Shown here piece after piece: positions 54,329 to 62,572 of a DNA stretch of 64,000 bases. The number at the start of each line of letters is the position of its first letter. Position 1 is the first letter of the stretch. Origin of the DNA: an uncultured Flavobacteriaceae bacterium. GTDB taxonomy: Bacteria; Bacteroidota; Bacteroidia; Flavobacteriales; Flavobacteriaceae. The translations under genes were made by a program, and so were the position numbers. The notes under the pieces are model-generated. The model searched no databases. It was not told the DNA's origin and saw nothing but the letters and a program-made list of their open reading frames with translations. The DNA is taken from contig CANMSI010000001.1 of assembly GCA_947500575.1 (NCBI GenBank), forward strand, positions 124,001 through 188,000, in the 5' to 3' direction.

Positions 54329-55339
54329 ATGGAACTAAGGCTACAAAAGTATGTACTTCCCCTAAAGCATACATTTCGAATTTCACGAGAATCATATGAT
54401 TCACAGGATACGCTAATCGCTTCTCTTAGTTTTGAAGGAAAAACTGGATATGGCGAAGCCACTTCCAATCCTTACTATCAAATAACGTTCAATAGCATGC
54501 AAGCAGAAATTAGTGCTATTGAAAAAGAAATAAAGAATTATCCTTTTACAACCCCTACCGATTTTCACCATTTTCTATCTACCAAAAAACTGAGCAATTT
54601 TGCCATTTGTGCTTTGGATTTAGCAGCACATGACCTTTATGGAAAACTTAAAGAAACCCCTCTCCATAAAATATGGAATACCACTATAGACCACTACCCT
54701 ATTTCTAATTATACTATTGGTATTGATAGGATTGATACAATGGTAGCCAAAATGGAGGAGACTCCTTGGCCCATTTACAAAATAAAATTAGGGACAGAAA
54801 ATGATGTTGCTATCATCCGCTCTTTAAGAGCGCATACAGATGCTGTCTTTAGAGTAGATGCCAATTGTGCATGGAGCGCGTCGGAAACCATCCATAATGC
54901 TCCCTTATTAAAGGACTTGGGTGTAGAATTCATTGAACAACCCTTACAAGCAGACGATTGGGAAGGAATGGAGCAAGTAATGCACCAAAGCGTGCTTCCA
55001 ATTATTGCTGATGAAAGTTGCATTGTAGAATCTGATGTGGAAAAATGTGGACTTCATTTTAATGGTATTAATATAAAACTAACCAAGTGTGGGGGACTAA
55101 CACCTGCGCTGCGAATGATCGAAAAAGGGAAGTCTCTTGGGTTAAAAATTATGGTAGGTTGTATGACCGAATCTACGGTAGGGATATCCGCGATAGCACA
55201 ACTTTTACCCCAACTAGACTATGTAGATATGGATGGCGCCATGCTATTGGCAAATGATATTGCAAAAGGGGCAACCCTAAGTACGCAAGGGGAAGTTATT
55301 TTCCCATCTGCAGGAGGTAGTGGTATTAGTTTACTCTAA
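54329..55339 (+). CDS. Dipeptide epimerase (enolase superfamily)
   Basis: A 336-residue enzyme of the mandelate-racemase/muconate-lactonizing branch, most like L-Ala-D/L-Glu epimerases. A lid with HTFRISRESYDSQDTLIA, the catalytic Lys in YKIKLGT, metal ligands Asp in FRVDANCAWS, Glu in VEFIEQPL and Asp in IIADESC, and the second Lys in GINIKLTKCGG are visible, as is the closing GGSGISLL. The ATG at 54329 is chosen because it begins the family's first strand. In Bacteroidota such genes act in recycling of peptidoglycan peptides. It lies 12 bases before a BioF-like gene. Confidence 0.9.
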   Translation: MELRLQKYVLPLKHTFRISRESYDSQDTLIASLSFEGKTGYGEATSNPYYQITFNSMQAEISAIEKEIKNYPFTTPTDFHHFLSTKKLSNFAICALDLAAHDLYGKLKETPLHKIWNTTIDHYPISNYTIGIDRIDTMVAKMEETPWPIYKIKLGTENDVAIIRSLRAHTDAVFRVDANCAWSASETIHNAPLLKDLGVEFIEQPLQADDWEGMEQVMHQSVLPIIADESCIVESDVEKCGLHFNGINIKLTKCGGLTPALRMIEKGKSLGLKIMVGCMTESTVGISAIAQLLPQLDYVDMDGAMLLANDIAKGATLSTQGEVIFPSAGGSGISLL

Positions 55340-55351
55340 TTTGTATGTTTT

Positions 55352-56416
55352 ATGCGCGCACCTTACACCATAGACACATTCCCAGGTAGACAAATTATCA
55401 TAGATGATCAGTACTACCGCTATTTTGGAGGCACTGCATACCTCGGTCTTCAATTGGATGCTTCTTTCCAAGAAATCCTTATTAAAAACATTAAAAAATA
55501 CGGAACCAATTATGGAGCATCTAGAAAATCGAACATTCAAATTAAAATATATGAAGAAGTAGAAGCCTACCTTGCTCAATTGACTGGCAGCCCTAGGGGT
55601 CTAACTTTATCCTCTGGTTATTTAGCAGGGCAATTTGTATGTCAATATTTTAGCACCAAGGATTATGCTTTTTTCTATGCCCCTAATGCTCATTCTGCCC
55701 TATATCAATCTAGTATAAAACCTTTTACCACCTTCACTGCACTTAATATAGCGCTGAGAGAACATCTAAACACCAATCCGCATAAAACTCCTGTCCTATT
55801 TTTAGATAGCATTGATTTTTCTGGTTTTAACTATCCAGCGTTTGAAGGTTTAAAAGCACTCCCTTTGGATCAAGTTATTGTGGTTGCAGACGATTCTCAT
55901 GGGATTGGAGTGGTTGGAACCAAAGGGGAAGGTGTTTATCCAATTCTAGTAGCTTTAGGTCCAAAAGAGCTTATAGTATGCTGCTCTTTAGGTAAGGGCT
56001 TTGGAATACAGGCAGGAGCTATTTTTAGCACTCAAATTCGAAATGAACAGTTTAAAAACACCGCTTTCTATGGTGGTGCAAGTCCGGCGAGTCCTTCTGC
56101 CATGGCAAGCCTTGTAGAAGCGGCTAGCTTATATGAGGAAAAAAGAAAAAAACTACGTTCTAATATAGCCTTATTCTTATCGAATGTGAAATATCATGGG
56201 AAGTTTAGTATTATGCCAGAACACCCTGCACTGAGCTATTCAAATAAGGGACTTACCCAATACTTGGAACAAAAAAAGATTGTTGTTACCAGTTTTAATT
56301 ACCCTGAGAAAGATGCCGGACTTATGAGTAAAATTATCATTAGTGCAGCGCATACCTCGGAAGATATACAGTTCTTGGCATCCACAGTAAATACGTACTT
56401 TGATACTACGCATTAA
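55352..56416 (+). CDS. BioF/KBL-like PLP-dependent acyltransferase or aminotransferase
   Basis: A 354-residue fold-type I PLP enzyme resembling 8-amino-7-oxononanoate synthase and 2-amino-3-ketobutyrate CoA ligase: YYRYFGGTAYLGLQL at the start, the PLP-contact region ADDSHGIGVVGTKGEGV and the Schiff-base lysine in SLGKGFGIQAGAIF. It is shorter than the standard (about 390), and the usual N-terminal extension is missing. Its pairing with the dipeptide epimerase (12-base gap) suggests use of Ala- or Glu-derived amino acids rather than biotin synthesis; other bio genes are not present. Confidence 0.85.
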   Translation: MRAPYTIDTFPGRQIIIDDQYYRYFGGTAYLGLQLDASFQEILIKNIKKYGTNYGASRKSNIQIKIYEEVEAYLAQLTGSPRGLTLSSGYLAGQFVCQYFSTKDYAFFYAPNAHSALYQSSIKPFTTFTALNIALREHLNTNPHKTPVLFLDSIDFSGFNYPAFEGLKALPLDQVIVVADDSHGIGVVGTKGEGVYPILVALGPKELIVCCSLGKGFGIQAGAIFSTQIRNEQFKNTAFYGGASPASPSAMASLVEAASLYEEKRKKLRSNIALFLSNVKYHGKFSIMPEHPALSYSNKGLTQYLEQKKIVVTSFNYPEKDAGLMSKIIISAAHTSEDIQFLASTVNTYFDTTH

Positions 56417-56492
56417 AATTGTTTCCAAACAACTACGACTAGCAACTTTTTAATTATGATTTTAATAAAAAAAATCGTAACTTATTAGTATT

Positions 56493-56550
56493 AAGCACTT
56501 CATTTTTAATAAGATACATGGATTTTTCTTAGGCAATGAAGTACTTTTTT
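56493..56550 (+). terminator. Large-loop terminator after the BioF-like gene
   Basis: A 12-base stem AAGCACTTCATT / AATGAAGTACTT with one mismatch and a 30-base loop, followed by TTTT. It lies 77 bases after the stop codon. The long loop makes it less certain. Confidence 0.45.
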
Positions 56551-56574
56551 AATAAAGGTATACAGACGTACCGA

Positions 56575-56590
56575 ATGTTCTCGGGAACAT
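56575..56590. other. Inverted repeat upstream of the lipocalin-like gene
   Basis: ATGTTC-TCGG-GAACAT, a perfect 6-base stem with 4-base loop, 32 bases before the ATG at 56623. A second, weaker repeat GGTA-N8-TACC (56557-56572) lies just upstream. They may be regulator sites or leader structure. Confidence 0.35.
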
Positions 56591-56622
56591 CTGACCTCTT
56601 AATAACTTAAACCTTGACACAG

Positions 56623-57069
56623 ATGAAAAAATTAGCAGGACTGGTTTTATTGGTGTTCATTTTGGTTTCTGCAACTAGCACCACCCCTTCAAAATCGCAG
56701 ACAGCCCCTTCATTAGAGGGTGCTTGGGAACTTATTGGCCATTACAATTATGATGGAACAGACATTACAGATACCATATTAAATACAGATGGATATCGTC
56801 AGATAAAAATGTATAGTAATGGAAAAGTAATGTGGACTCGTTACGTCCCTAAAGACTCTATGGAATGGTTTGGTTATGGGAGTTATAAAAATACGGAGAA
56901 CTCGCTTATGGAAACTCTGGAATACGGATCTGCTTCTATGATGCGTATTGTGGATACGATGCGGGTTTTTAGCTTCGAATTGCAGTTAGAAGAAAATAAT
57001 TTTACTCAAATTACTTTAGATGAGGAAGGAAACCGCACCTTCTCCGAAAATTACAAACGCATTAAATAA
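56623..57069 (+). CDS. Exported lipocalin-like small protein
   Basis: A 148-residue exported protein with a hydrophobic leader (MKKLAGLVLLVFILVSATS, followed by polar linker). The remainder, LEGAWELIGHYNYDG, YRQIKMYSNGKVMWTRY, SMEWFGYGSYKN and FTQITLDEEGNRTFSENY, has the alternating pattern of a lipocalin-like barrel common in Bacteroidota, but I do not recognise a named family with certainty. It may bind a hydrophobic ligand. It is transcribed alone between terminators. Confidence 0.78.
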   Translation: MKKLAGLVLLVFILVSATSTTPSKSQTAPSLEGAWELIGHYNYDGTDITDTILNTDGYRQIKMYSNGKVMWTRYVPKDSMEWFGYGSYKNTENSLMETLEYGSASMMRIVDTMRVFSFELQLEENNFTQITLDEEGNRTFSENYKRIK

Positions 57070-57080
57070 CCCTCCAACTA

Positions 57081-57109
57081 AAAACCCGCTACTTATCGTA
57101 GCGGGTTTT
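57081..57109. terminator. Bidirectional terminator between lipocalin-like gene and trxB
   Basis: A strong perfect stem AAAACCCGCTAC / GTAGCGGGTTTT with loop TTATC. It sits between convergent genes. Confidence 0.85.
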
Positions 57110-57137
57110 CTATAAAATACTTCATATACTTCTACCC

Positions 57138-58103
57138 TTATACTACTTCTTCAGCACTTTCCACAGAAGCTAAATAACGTTCAGCGTCCAAGGCAGCCAT
57201 ACATCCTGTACCTGCTGCTGTAACCGCTTGCCTGTATTCTTTATCCTGTACATCCCCACTTGCAAAAACACCGGGTTTTGTAGTTTTGGTTGACTTCCCT
57301 TCCGTGATCAAATACCCCGTATCATCCATTTCCAGTTGTCCTTTAAATATCTCGGTATTGGGTTTATGACCTATAGCAATAAACAAACCAGTGATTGAAA
57401 TATCTTCTTTTTCTCCAGTCTGGTTATTTACAATGCGTAAACCTTCTACTACTTGCTCTCCCAGTACCTCATCTACTTCGCTATTATACCGAACTTCAAT
57501 ATTTGGTAAACTATTTACTCTATGTTGCATGGCCTTAGAAGCACGCATATAGTCTTTTCTTACCAACATGGTTACTTTGGTACAGATATTCGCTAAATAA
57601 GAAGCTTCTTCTGCAGCTGTATCTCCTGCTCCAACGATGGCTACTTCTTGTCCTTTATAGAAAAACCCATCACAAACTGCACAGGCAGAGACCCCTCCAC
57701 CCCGCAAACGTTGTTCACTAGGAATGTTTAAATACTTCGCGGTAGCTCCTGTAGATATGATAACGGTTTCCGCTTCAATCGTCTTACCATTATCTACAAC
57801 CACTTTGTGGATTCCTCCTACTTCATCACTAAAATCAACCGAAGTTACCATACCAATGCGCACTTCTGTTCCAAAGCGTTCTGCTTGTTGTTGCAACTGC
57901 ACCATCATAGTAGGCCCATCAATACCTTCTGGGTATCCAGGAAAGTTATCTACTTCGGTAGTGGTGGTCAACTGCCCACCTGGTTCCATTCCAGTATACA
58001 TTACTGGTTTTAAGTCTGCTCTTGCTGCGTAAATAGCTGCTGTATAGCCAGCAGGGCCGGAACCTATAATTAAGGTTTTTAAACGTTCTATTGTATCTAA
58101 CAT
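57138..58103 (-). CDS. trxB: Thioredoxin-disulfide reductase
   Basis: A 321-residue flavoenzyme reducing thioredoxin with NADPH. The FAD fold is at LIIGSGPAGYTAAIYAARA, the redox-active Cys141-x-x-Cys144 in SACAVCDGFF, the NADPH fold at VAIVGAGDTAAEEASYL and the closing FASGDVQDKEYRQAVTAAG. Length and order are standard. It is transcribed alone on the minus strand. Confidence 0.97.
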   Translation of the reverse strand: MLDTIERLKTLIIGSGPAGYTAAIYAARADLKPVMYTGMEPGGQLTTTTEVDNFPGYPEGIDGPTMMVQLQQQAERFGTEVRIGMVTSVDFSDEVGGIHKVVVDNGKTIEAETVIISTGATAKYLNIPSEQRLRGGGVSACAVCDGFFYKGQEVAIVGAGDTAAEEASYLANICTKVTMLVRKDYMRASKAMQHRVNSLPNIEVRYNSEVDEVLGEQVVEGLRIVNNQTGEKEDISITGLFIAIGHKPNTEIFKGQLEMDDTGYLITEGKSTKTTKPGVFASGDVQDKEYRQAVTAAGTGCMAALDAERYLASVESAEEVV

Positions 58104-58174
58104 AATTTAACTTGAAAGTTATACTACAAAAGTAGGTTTTTTACAAAAATCCTTACGTTTAAAGTTATCAAAAG

Positions 58175-58828
58175 TTATTTGCCATCTAACTCCGAAAGCT
58201 CTTTTCTAAAAATTATATCCTGCTCTTCTAAGGCGATTATTACTAATTTTACATAATCCTTCATGCTTTTATCTATATCCACAGGATCCGTAATATCAAT
58301 TCCTCCTCGCCATATTAATTCTCTTTCCTTGTCTACACAAATGCAATACAAAGAAGTTTCTGCATGGTATACTGTATATTCATCATAATAATCCGTTTCA
58401 TAATAGATGCCTTGATGCTGCAAATAATCGTCCTTAAATTTTCCATAGATATCGTTGATATCTATCATTTTTCTTTTCAAACTTTGTCTATTCTCTGAGC
58501 CTACTATTTTAGTTAACAAAATAGCGTCAAATCCCTTGTCTAACAATTGCTGTTCTACTTTGGAAAGCTCTTCTTCTGATTTTTGTGAGGAAGTAAGTGC
58601 AACATCAAAAAGATCTACGCTTCGTATAGCTTCTATTCCTCGTTTGTTAAACTCTTTCTGCAGTTTTGTTTCAAAACGTATTCGATTCTCTTCATTTTGA
58701 GTCATCCCAACTATAAGCACCTGATACGCATCGAACAATACATATTCTGGATTTTTCCAATTACTTACCAAATGAGTGGAGGAGCAGCTTAGCAAGAATA
58801 GCGCACAAAAAATAATACCAAGTCTCAT
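58175..58828 (-). CDS. Lipoprotein of unknown function in the USP operon
   Basis: A 217-residue lipoprotein (leader ends LFLLSCSS). LVSNWKNPEYVLFDAYQVLIV, then GMTQNEENRIRFETKLQKEF and NKRGIEAIRS resemble a family of flavobacterial lipoproteins of unknown function. The rest is mixed alpha/beta with FDAILLTKIVGSE. It lies 3 bases after the eRF1-like gene on the same strand, so it is co-transcribed with a universal stress protein. Function unknown. Confidence 0.78.
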   Translation of the reverse strand: MRLGIIFCALFLLSCSSTHLVSNWKNPEYVLFDAYQVLIVGMTQNEENRIRFETKLQKEFNKRGIEAIRSVDLFDVALTSSQKSEEELSKVEQQLLDKGFDAILLTKIVGSENRQSLKRKMIDINDIYGKFKDDYLQHQGIYYETDYYDEYTVYHAETSLYCICVDKERELIWRGGIDITDPVDIDKSMKDYVKLVIIALEEQDIIFRKELSELDGK

Positions 58829-58831
58829 AAG

Positions 58832-59254
58832 TTATTGATTTAAGGTTGTGGTTTTTCTGAAATAATTTCGAATATGGGCATGTAACTGATTGGGAGTTAC
58901 ATACCCCATCTTTGATACCATTTGCACCTTGGCTGCGATCTGTTTGTACTGTTCCTTTAGCATTGTCATAAATTTTTCATTGGTATCTGCCGGGCCATAA
59001 ATAACGATGTCATCAGCGGATGAAATAAAACTGGCAATATTTTTAAAATAGGAACGCAGCTGATGTTTTTCTCGTTCTAAATATTTACTGTCTTGTACCA
59101 CGTCTTGCGGACCCCATCTTGTTTTGGAGCGAGACCCACCTTTGGGATTAAAAAACTCTACCTCAGAAAAAATAGTATCAAATATCTCTTTCCCATTTTC
59201 AATGGTCATAAGACGAGCTTTCTCTTTATCAATCCATATTCCAATATGTTTCAT
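58832..59254 (-). CDS. Small soluble protein, possibly eRF1-like
   Basis: A 140-residue protein: MKHIGIWIDKEKARLMTIEN, then FFNPKGGSRSKTRWGPQDVV and a middle region LRSYFKNIASFISSADDIVI followed by YGPADTNEKFM. The pattern of an actin-like/RNaseH-like strand at the start and a central I-x-Y/I-x-G-P-x-x turn is like bacterial small eRF1/Pelota-related proteins (also named host-attachment or translational-machinery protein), but this is a weak match. It lies 10 bases after the universal stress protein gene and 3 before the lipoprotein gene. Confidence 0.72.
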   Translation of the reverse strand: MKHIGIWIDKEKARLMTIENGKEIFDTIFSEVEFFNPKGGSRSKTRWGPQDVVQDSKYLEREKHQLRSYFKNIASFISSADDIVIYGPADTNEKFMTMLKEQYKQIAAKVQMVSKMGYVTPNQLHAHIRNYFRKTTTLNQ

Positions 59255-59264
59255 ATCTCTAGTT

Positions 59265-60119
59265 TTAATTATTCTCTTTTAGTATTAAAAAAGGCACTTT
59301 CAAGTTTAGATTCACCTCTTTTATGACAGGTTCTCTCAGTAGTTTTTCCAAAAAACTATGTTCGTTGTATACCATGGTCAATAAATCAGTTTTCAGTTCT
59401 TCCAAAAACAAATGGATAGCGGCCGCCTTACTTCCATAATACGGCATCCAATGCAGACTTGGCTTGCCATTGGAGAAATATTTTAGCAAGGTATTCCTAT
59501 TGCTTTCCTGATACTTATTCAAGTGCTTCTCTTCATTAATATGCATTAATTGTAGGCTCAATTCAAATGTTGAAATAAGTTCTAATACTGGCTTTAAAAG
59601 TGAGGCATCTGCAGGATGTTTGTAATCTGTTACAAATGCTATTTTCTTAGGTTGTTCAAAATCTGACGCTGCAGGTATGGTTAGAATGGGGCAATCCTTA
59701 ATTTGCGTAATCATTCGAATGGTGTTGCTACCCCAAAAAAATTCTTTTGTTTTTGAATGTCCTTTATTGCCTGCAATTATGATATCTATTGGTTTGTTTA
59801 GAACCACATCTGTTATTCCTTTTAATAAATTACCCTGTTTTGATAGTAGTTGGTATCTATGCTTAGGGTTTTCATTATCTCTAACAATCTTATGGTACAC
59901 TTCCTGTAAGCCTTCTTCAGACTGTTCCTCTAGCAGGCGAATTAGAACATTCCCCTTTTTTTTAATCCGTTTTGGAGTGCGTAAAGGCGTTAGCTCTGTG
60001 TAGGTATTTATAAGATAAAAAGTACAATCTTCAGCAGCAAAAAGTTGTGTGCCATAAAAGAGTGCATTGTACGCATTGTTAGAAAAGTCGGTAGGAACTA
60101 GCATATGTAACATAAGCAT
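59265..60119 (-). CDS. Tandem universal stress protein
   Basis: About 284 residues with two UspA-type halves. The first is recognised by MLVPTDFSNNAYNALFYGTQ and the nucleotide loop IIAGNKGHSKTKEFFWGSNT, then CPILTIP. The second (IAFVTDYKHPADASLLKPVL, MHINEEKHLN) is degenerate, ending VPFLILKENN, and lacks the loop. The ATG at 60119 is chosen because it has AAAGAA just before it and leads into the family start; alternatives at 60113 and 60146 exist. It starts a stress operon with an eRF1-like protein and a lipoprotein. Confidence 0.87.
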   Translation of the reverse strand: MLMLHMLVPTDFSNNAYNALFYGTQLFAAEDCTFYLINTYTELTPLRTPKRIKKKGNVLIRLLEEQSEEGLQEVYHKIVRDNENPKHRYQLLSKQGNLLKGITDVVLNKPIDIIIAGNKGHSKTKEFFWGSNTIRMITQIKDCPILTIPAASDFEQPKKIAFVTDYKHPADASLLKPVLELISTFELSLQLMHINEEKHLNKYQESNRNTLLKYFSNGKPSLHWMPYYGSKAAAIHLFLEELKTDLLTMVYNEHSFLEKLLREPVIKEVNLNLKVPFLILKENN

Positions 60120-60133
60120 TTCTTTAGAATGAA

Positions 60134-60146
60134 TTGGCAGTGCCAA
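60134..60146. promoter_or_regulatory. 13-base palindrome upstream of the universal stress protein gene
   Basis: TTGGCAGTGCCAA is a perfect palindrome around a central G, 15 bases before the start at 60119. It could be a repressor or activator half-site pair; it does not fit the FNR consensus TTGAT-N4-ATCAA. The role is a guess. Confidence 0.3.
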
Positions 60147-60272
60147 ACCATGCGATTAACATACTACAAGTTACATAGGACTAAAAGGGTAAAATATGAT
60201 ATTTGTCAGGTTTCTAGTCTATTTCAGCATAGGGGTAAAAAACCACACCAATTGCATCCTAACATTCCGAAA

Positions 60273-61325
60273 CTATCGCTCATTTTTTAGTGTATAATGG
60301 ACATCGGATAGTGATTTTAGAGTAGTAGCCGCCTGTTCCGCGGTAATATCGCGTTGTGGGTTGGCAAAAAGTTCATAACCAACCATAAACTTTTTCACGC
60401 TGGCAGATCGTAATAAAGGAGGGTAAAAAGACATATGAAAATGCCATTCTGGATGCGGTTCCCCATCCGTTGGAGCCTGGTGAATTCCGGCAGAGTATGG
60501 AAAAGAGGTGTTAAAAATATTATCATACCTGGTGGTAACCGTTTTAATCATAGCAGCAAAAGCTACTTTTTCATCTATGTTTAAGTGGCTTATAGCGGTA
60601 ATTTTTCTTTTCGGAATAATCATGGTTTCATAAGGCCATACCGCCCAGTAGGGCACCAAAGCAACAAAGTGTTCATTTTCTGCAAAAATACGTTCGTCTA
60701 ATTGCTGTTCTTGTTCCAGGTAATCTTCTAAGATGCTCCTATTGTTTTTCTTCCAATATGCCGTTAGATGTATGGCTTTTTTAGTAACCTCTTGGGGTAT
60801 GCTATGCTGCGCCCAGATTTGGCCGTGCGGATGTGGATTGCTACACCCCATAATGGCTCCTTTATTTTCAAAAATCTGCACATAATTAATTTCTGGCAGC
60901 GCACCTAAGTTGGTATACTCCTTTTGCCAAAGAGAAACAACATCAGCAATAGCATCTGTAGACATGAGGGGAAGTGTTAAAGAATGATCTGGGGAGAAAC
61001 AGAGGACTTTACACAATCCAGATTCTGAAGTTGCTTGTAGTAAACCCTCAGAATAATTTTCAGGAACTACCTCGTCCAATAAGGCGGCAAAATCATTTGT
61101 GAAAGAAAAGGGAGCTTCATAGTTGGGGTTTACCATCCCTCCTGCCCTTTCATTTCCAGGGCATAAATAACAACTAGGATCATAGGAAGGTCTGCGATCC
61201 ATAGGAACGTCCTCTGTTTTTCCCTGCCAAGGTCGTTTTGTTCTATGCGGGGATACCAGCACCCACTCTCCAGTGAGGATATTAAATCTTCTATGCGGAT
61301 TGTTATTAAAATTGCTTTCTTTCAT
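60273..61325 (-). CDS. galT: UDP-glucose--hexose-1-phosphate uridylyltransferase
   Basis: A 350-residue GalT, moving UMP between glucose-1-P and galactose-1-P in the Leloir pathway. Signatures: RRFNILTGEWVLVSPHR at the start, the zinc-site CYLCPGNERAGG, and the histidine triad region CSNPHPHGQIW with the nucleophilic His. The C-terminal PEWHFHMSFYPP contributes further ligands. The start overlaps the galK stop by 4 bases (ATGA), so the two are coupled. Confidence 0.97.
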   Translation of the reverse strand: MKESNFNNNPHRRFNILTGEWVLVSPHRTKRPWQGKTEDVPMDRRPSYDPSCYLCPGNERAGGMVNPNYEAPFSFTNDFAALLDEVVPENYSEGLLQATSESGLCKVLCFSPDHSLTLPLMSTDAIADVVSLWQKEYTNLGALPEINYVQIFENKGAIMGCSNPHPHGQIWAQHSIPQEVTKKAIHLTAYWKKNNRSILEDYLEQEQQLDERIFAENEHFVALVPYWAVWPYETMIIPKRKITAISHLNIDEKVAFAAMIKTVTTRYDNIFNTSFPYSAGIHQAPTDGEPHPEWHFHMSFYPPLLRSASVKKFMVGYELFANPQRDITAEQAATTLKSLSDVHYTLKNER

Positions 61326-62458
61326 TCTTGATATACAATTGAGGTTCCACCACTAGGTATTGCTTCAAAAGCTGTAAGTTGTATGTCAAATGCTGCCAGA
61401 TATTGTTTGGATGCTACTTCTATAAAAGTAGAGACCTCTTTTTCGTGCACAATATTAAGTGTACAACCACCAAAACCACCTCCCATAAGTCTAGCTCCAA
61501 TTACGGCTGTATGCTCTTTTGCTAAATCGACTAAAAAATCGAGCTCAGGGCAACTCACTTCATAGGTTTTACTTAGGCCTTCATGGGTTTCGTAGAGAAG
61601 CTTTCCAAGCAATTCTACATTGTTTTGCTCTAAAGCATCTACCGCAATTTTAACGCGTTCATTTTCCATAATAACATACTTACAACGCTTATATATGGTA
61701 GCTGACATTAGGTCTTTGCAAGTCTTCAGTTCATCCAAACTGGTGTGCCGCAAAGCAGTAATCAAAGGAAACTTAGTGTTTATAATTCGTACGCCCTCTT
61801 CACATTCTGCTCGGCGTGTATTGTATTCACTAGAGGCCAAACTATGCGCTACATTTGAATTGAGCAATACAAGCTTATATGGTCCTAACTTGATAGGGAT
61901 ATATTCATAGGCTAAAGATTCGCAATCCAATTGAATTACATGTCCTTTTTTACTCATCACGGAAGCAAACTGATCCATAATACCGCATTGCGTTCCTACG
62001 AACGTATGCTCTGCTTTTTGGGATAACTGTACCATATCTATAGGCGATAACGCCAGGTCAAAGAGCGTGTTTAAGCCAAAAGCTAACCCACATTCTAAAG
62101 CTGCTGAAGAGCTTACCCCAGACCCCATGGGTAAGTAACTCTCTATAAGACAGTTGAAACCTGATACCATCGTTGTGAGTTGCTGAATTTCATGGACAAC
62201 TCCTAAAATATAATTTTCCCATTCTTTCTCACTTTTTTCTACTTTATTAAGATCAATTGTGAACCCCTTTTCATATCCTTTACTATAAATATTACAGATA
62301 TTTGGAGAAGAATTCTTCTGAAAAGAAAAAATGATTTTTTTGTCAATAGCCGTTGGTAAAACATACCCCATATTGTAGTCGGTATGCTCTCCAATAAGAT
62401 TAATTCTTCCTGGGGAAGTAATAACAAGTTCTGGTTTGAAATGCTCTAAAAATCGCAT
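61322..62458 (-). CDS. galK: Galactokinase
   Basis: A 378-residue GHMP kinase phosphorylating galactose. Signature GRINLIGEHTDYNMGYVLP at the start, the ATP-binding LPMGSGVSSSAALECG, Asp in QCGIMDQFASV and the third motif GARLMGGGFGGCTLN are all present. The ATG at 62458 fits the family; 16 further in-frame codons upstream do not. It overlaps galT by 4 bases and lies 114 bases after the GH26-like gene on the same strand. Confidence 0.97.
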   Translation of the reverse strand: MRFLEHFKPELVITSPGRINLIGEHTDYNMGYVLPTAIDKKIIFSFQKNSSPNICNIYSKGYEKGFTIDLNKVEKSEKEWENYILGVVHEIQQLTTMVSGFNCLIESYLPMGSGVSSSAALECGLAFGLNTLFDLALSPIDMVQLSQKAEHTFVGTQCGIMDQFASVMSKKGHVIQLDCESLAYEYIPIKLGPYKLVLLNSNVAHSLASSEYNTRRAECEEGVRIINTKFPLITALRHTSLDELKTCKDLMSATIYKRCKYVIMENERVKIAVDALEQNNVELLGKLLYETHEGLSKTYEVSCPELDFLVDLAKEHTAVIGARLMGGGFGGCTLNIVHEKEVSTFIEVASKQYLAAFDIQLTAFEAIPSGGTSIVYQE

Positions 62459-62572
62459 GTAAATGGTCTCCTTTTCAATTCGAAACAAATGTATTAAAAA
62501 ATACACGTATTTTATACGTTTATTATTTTTTAATCAAAAATGCTTTTAATTTATAAGACTTAAATTACTATA

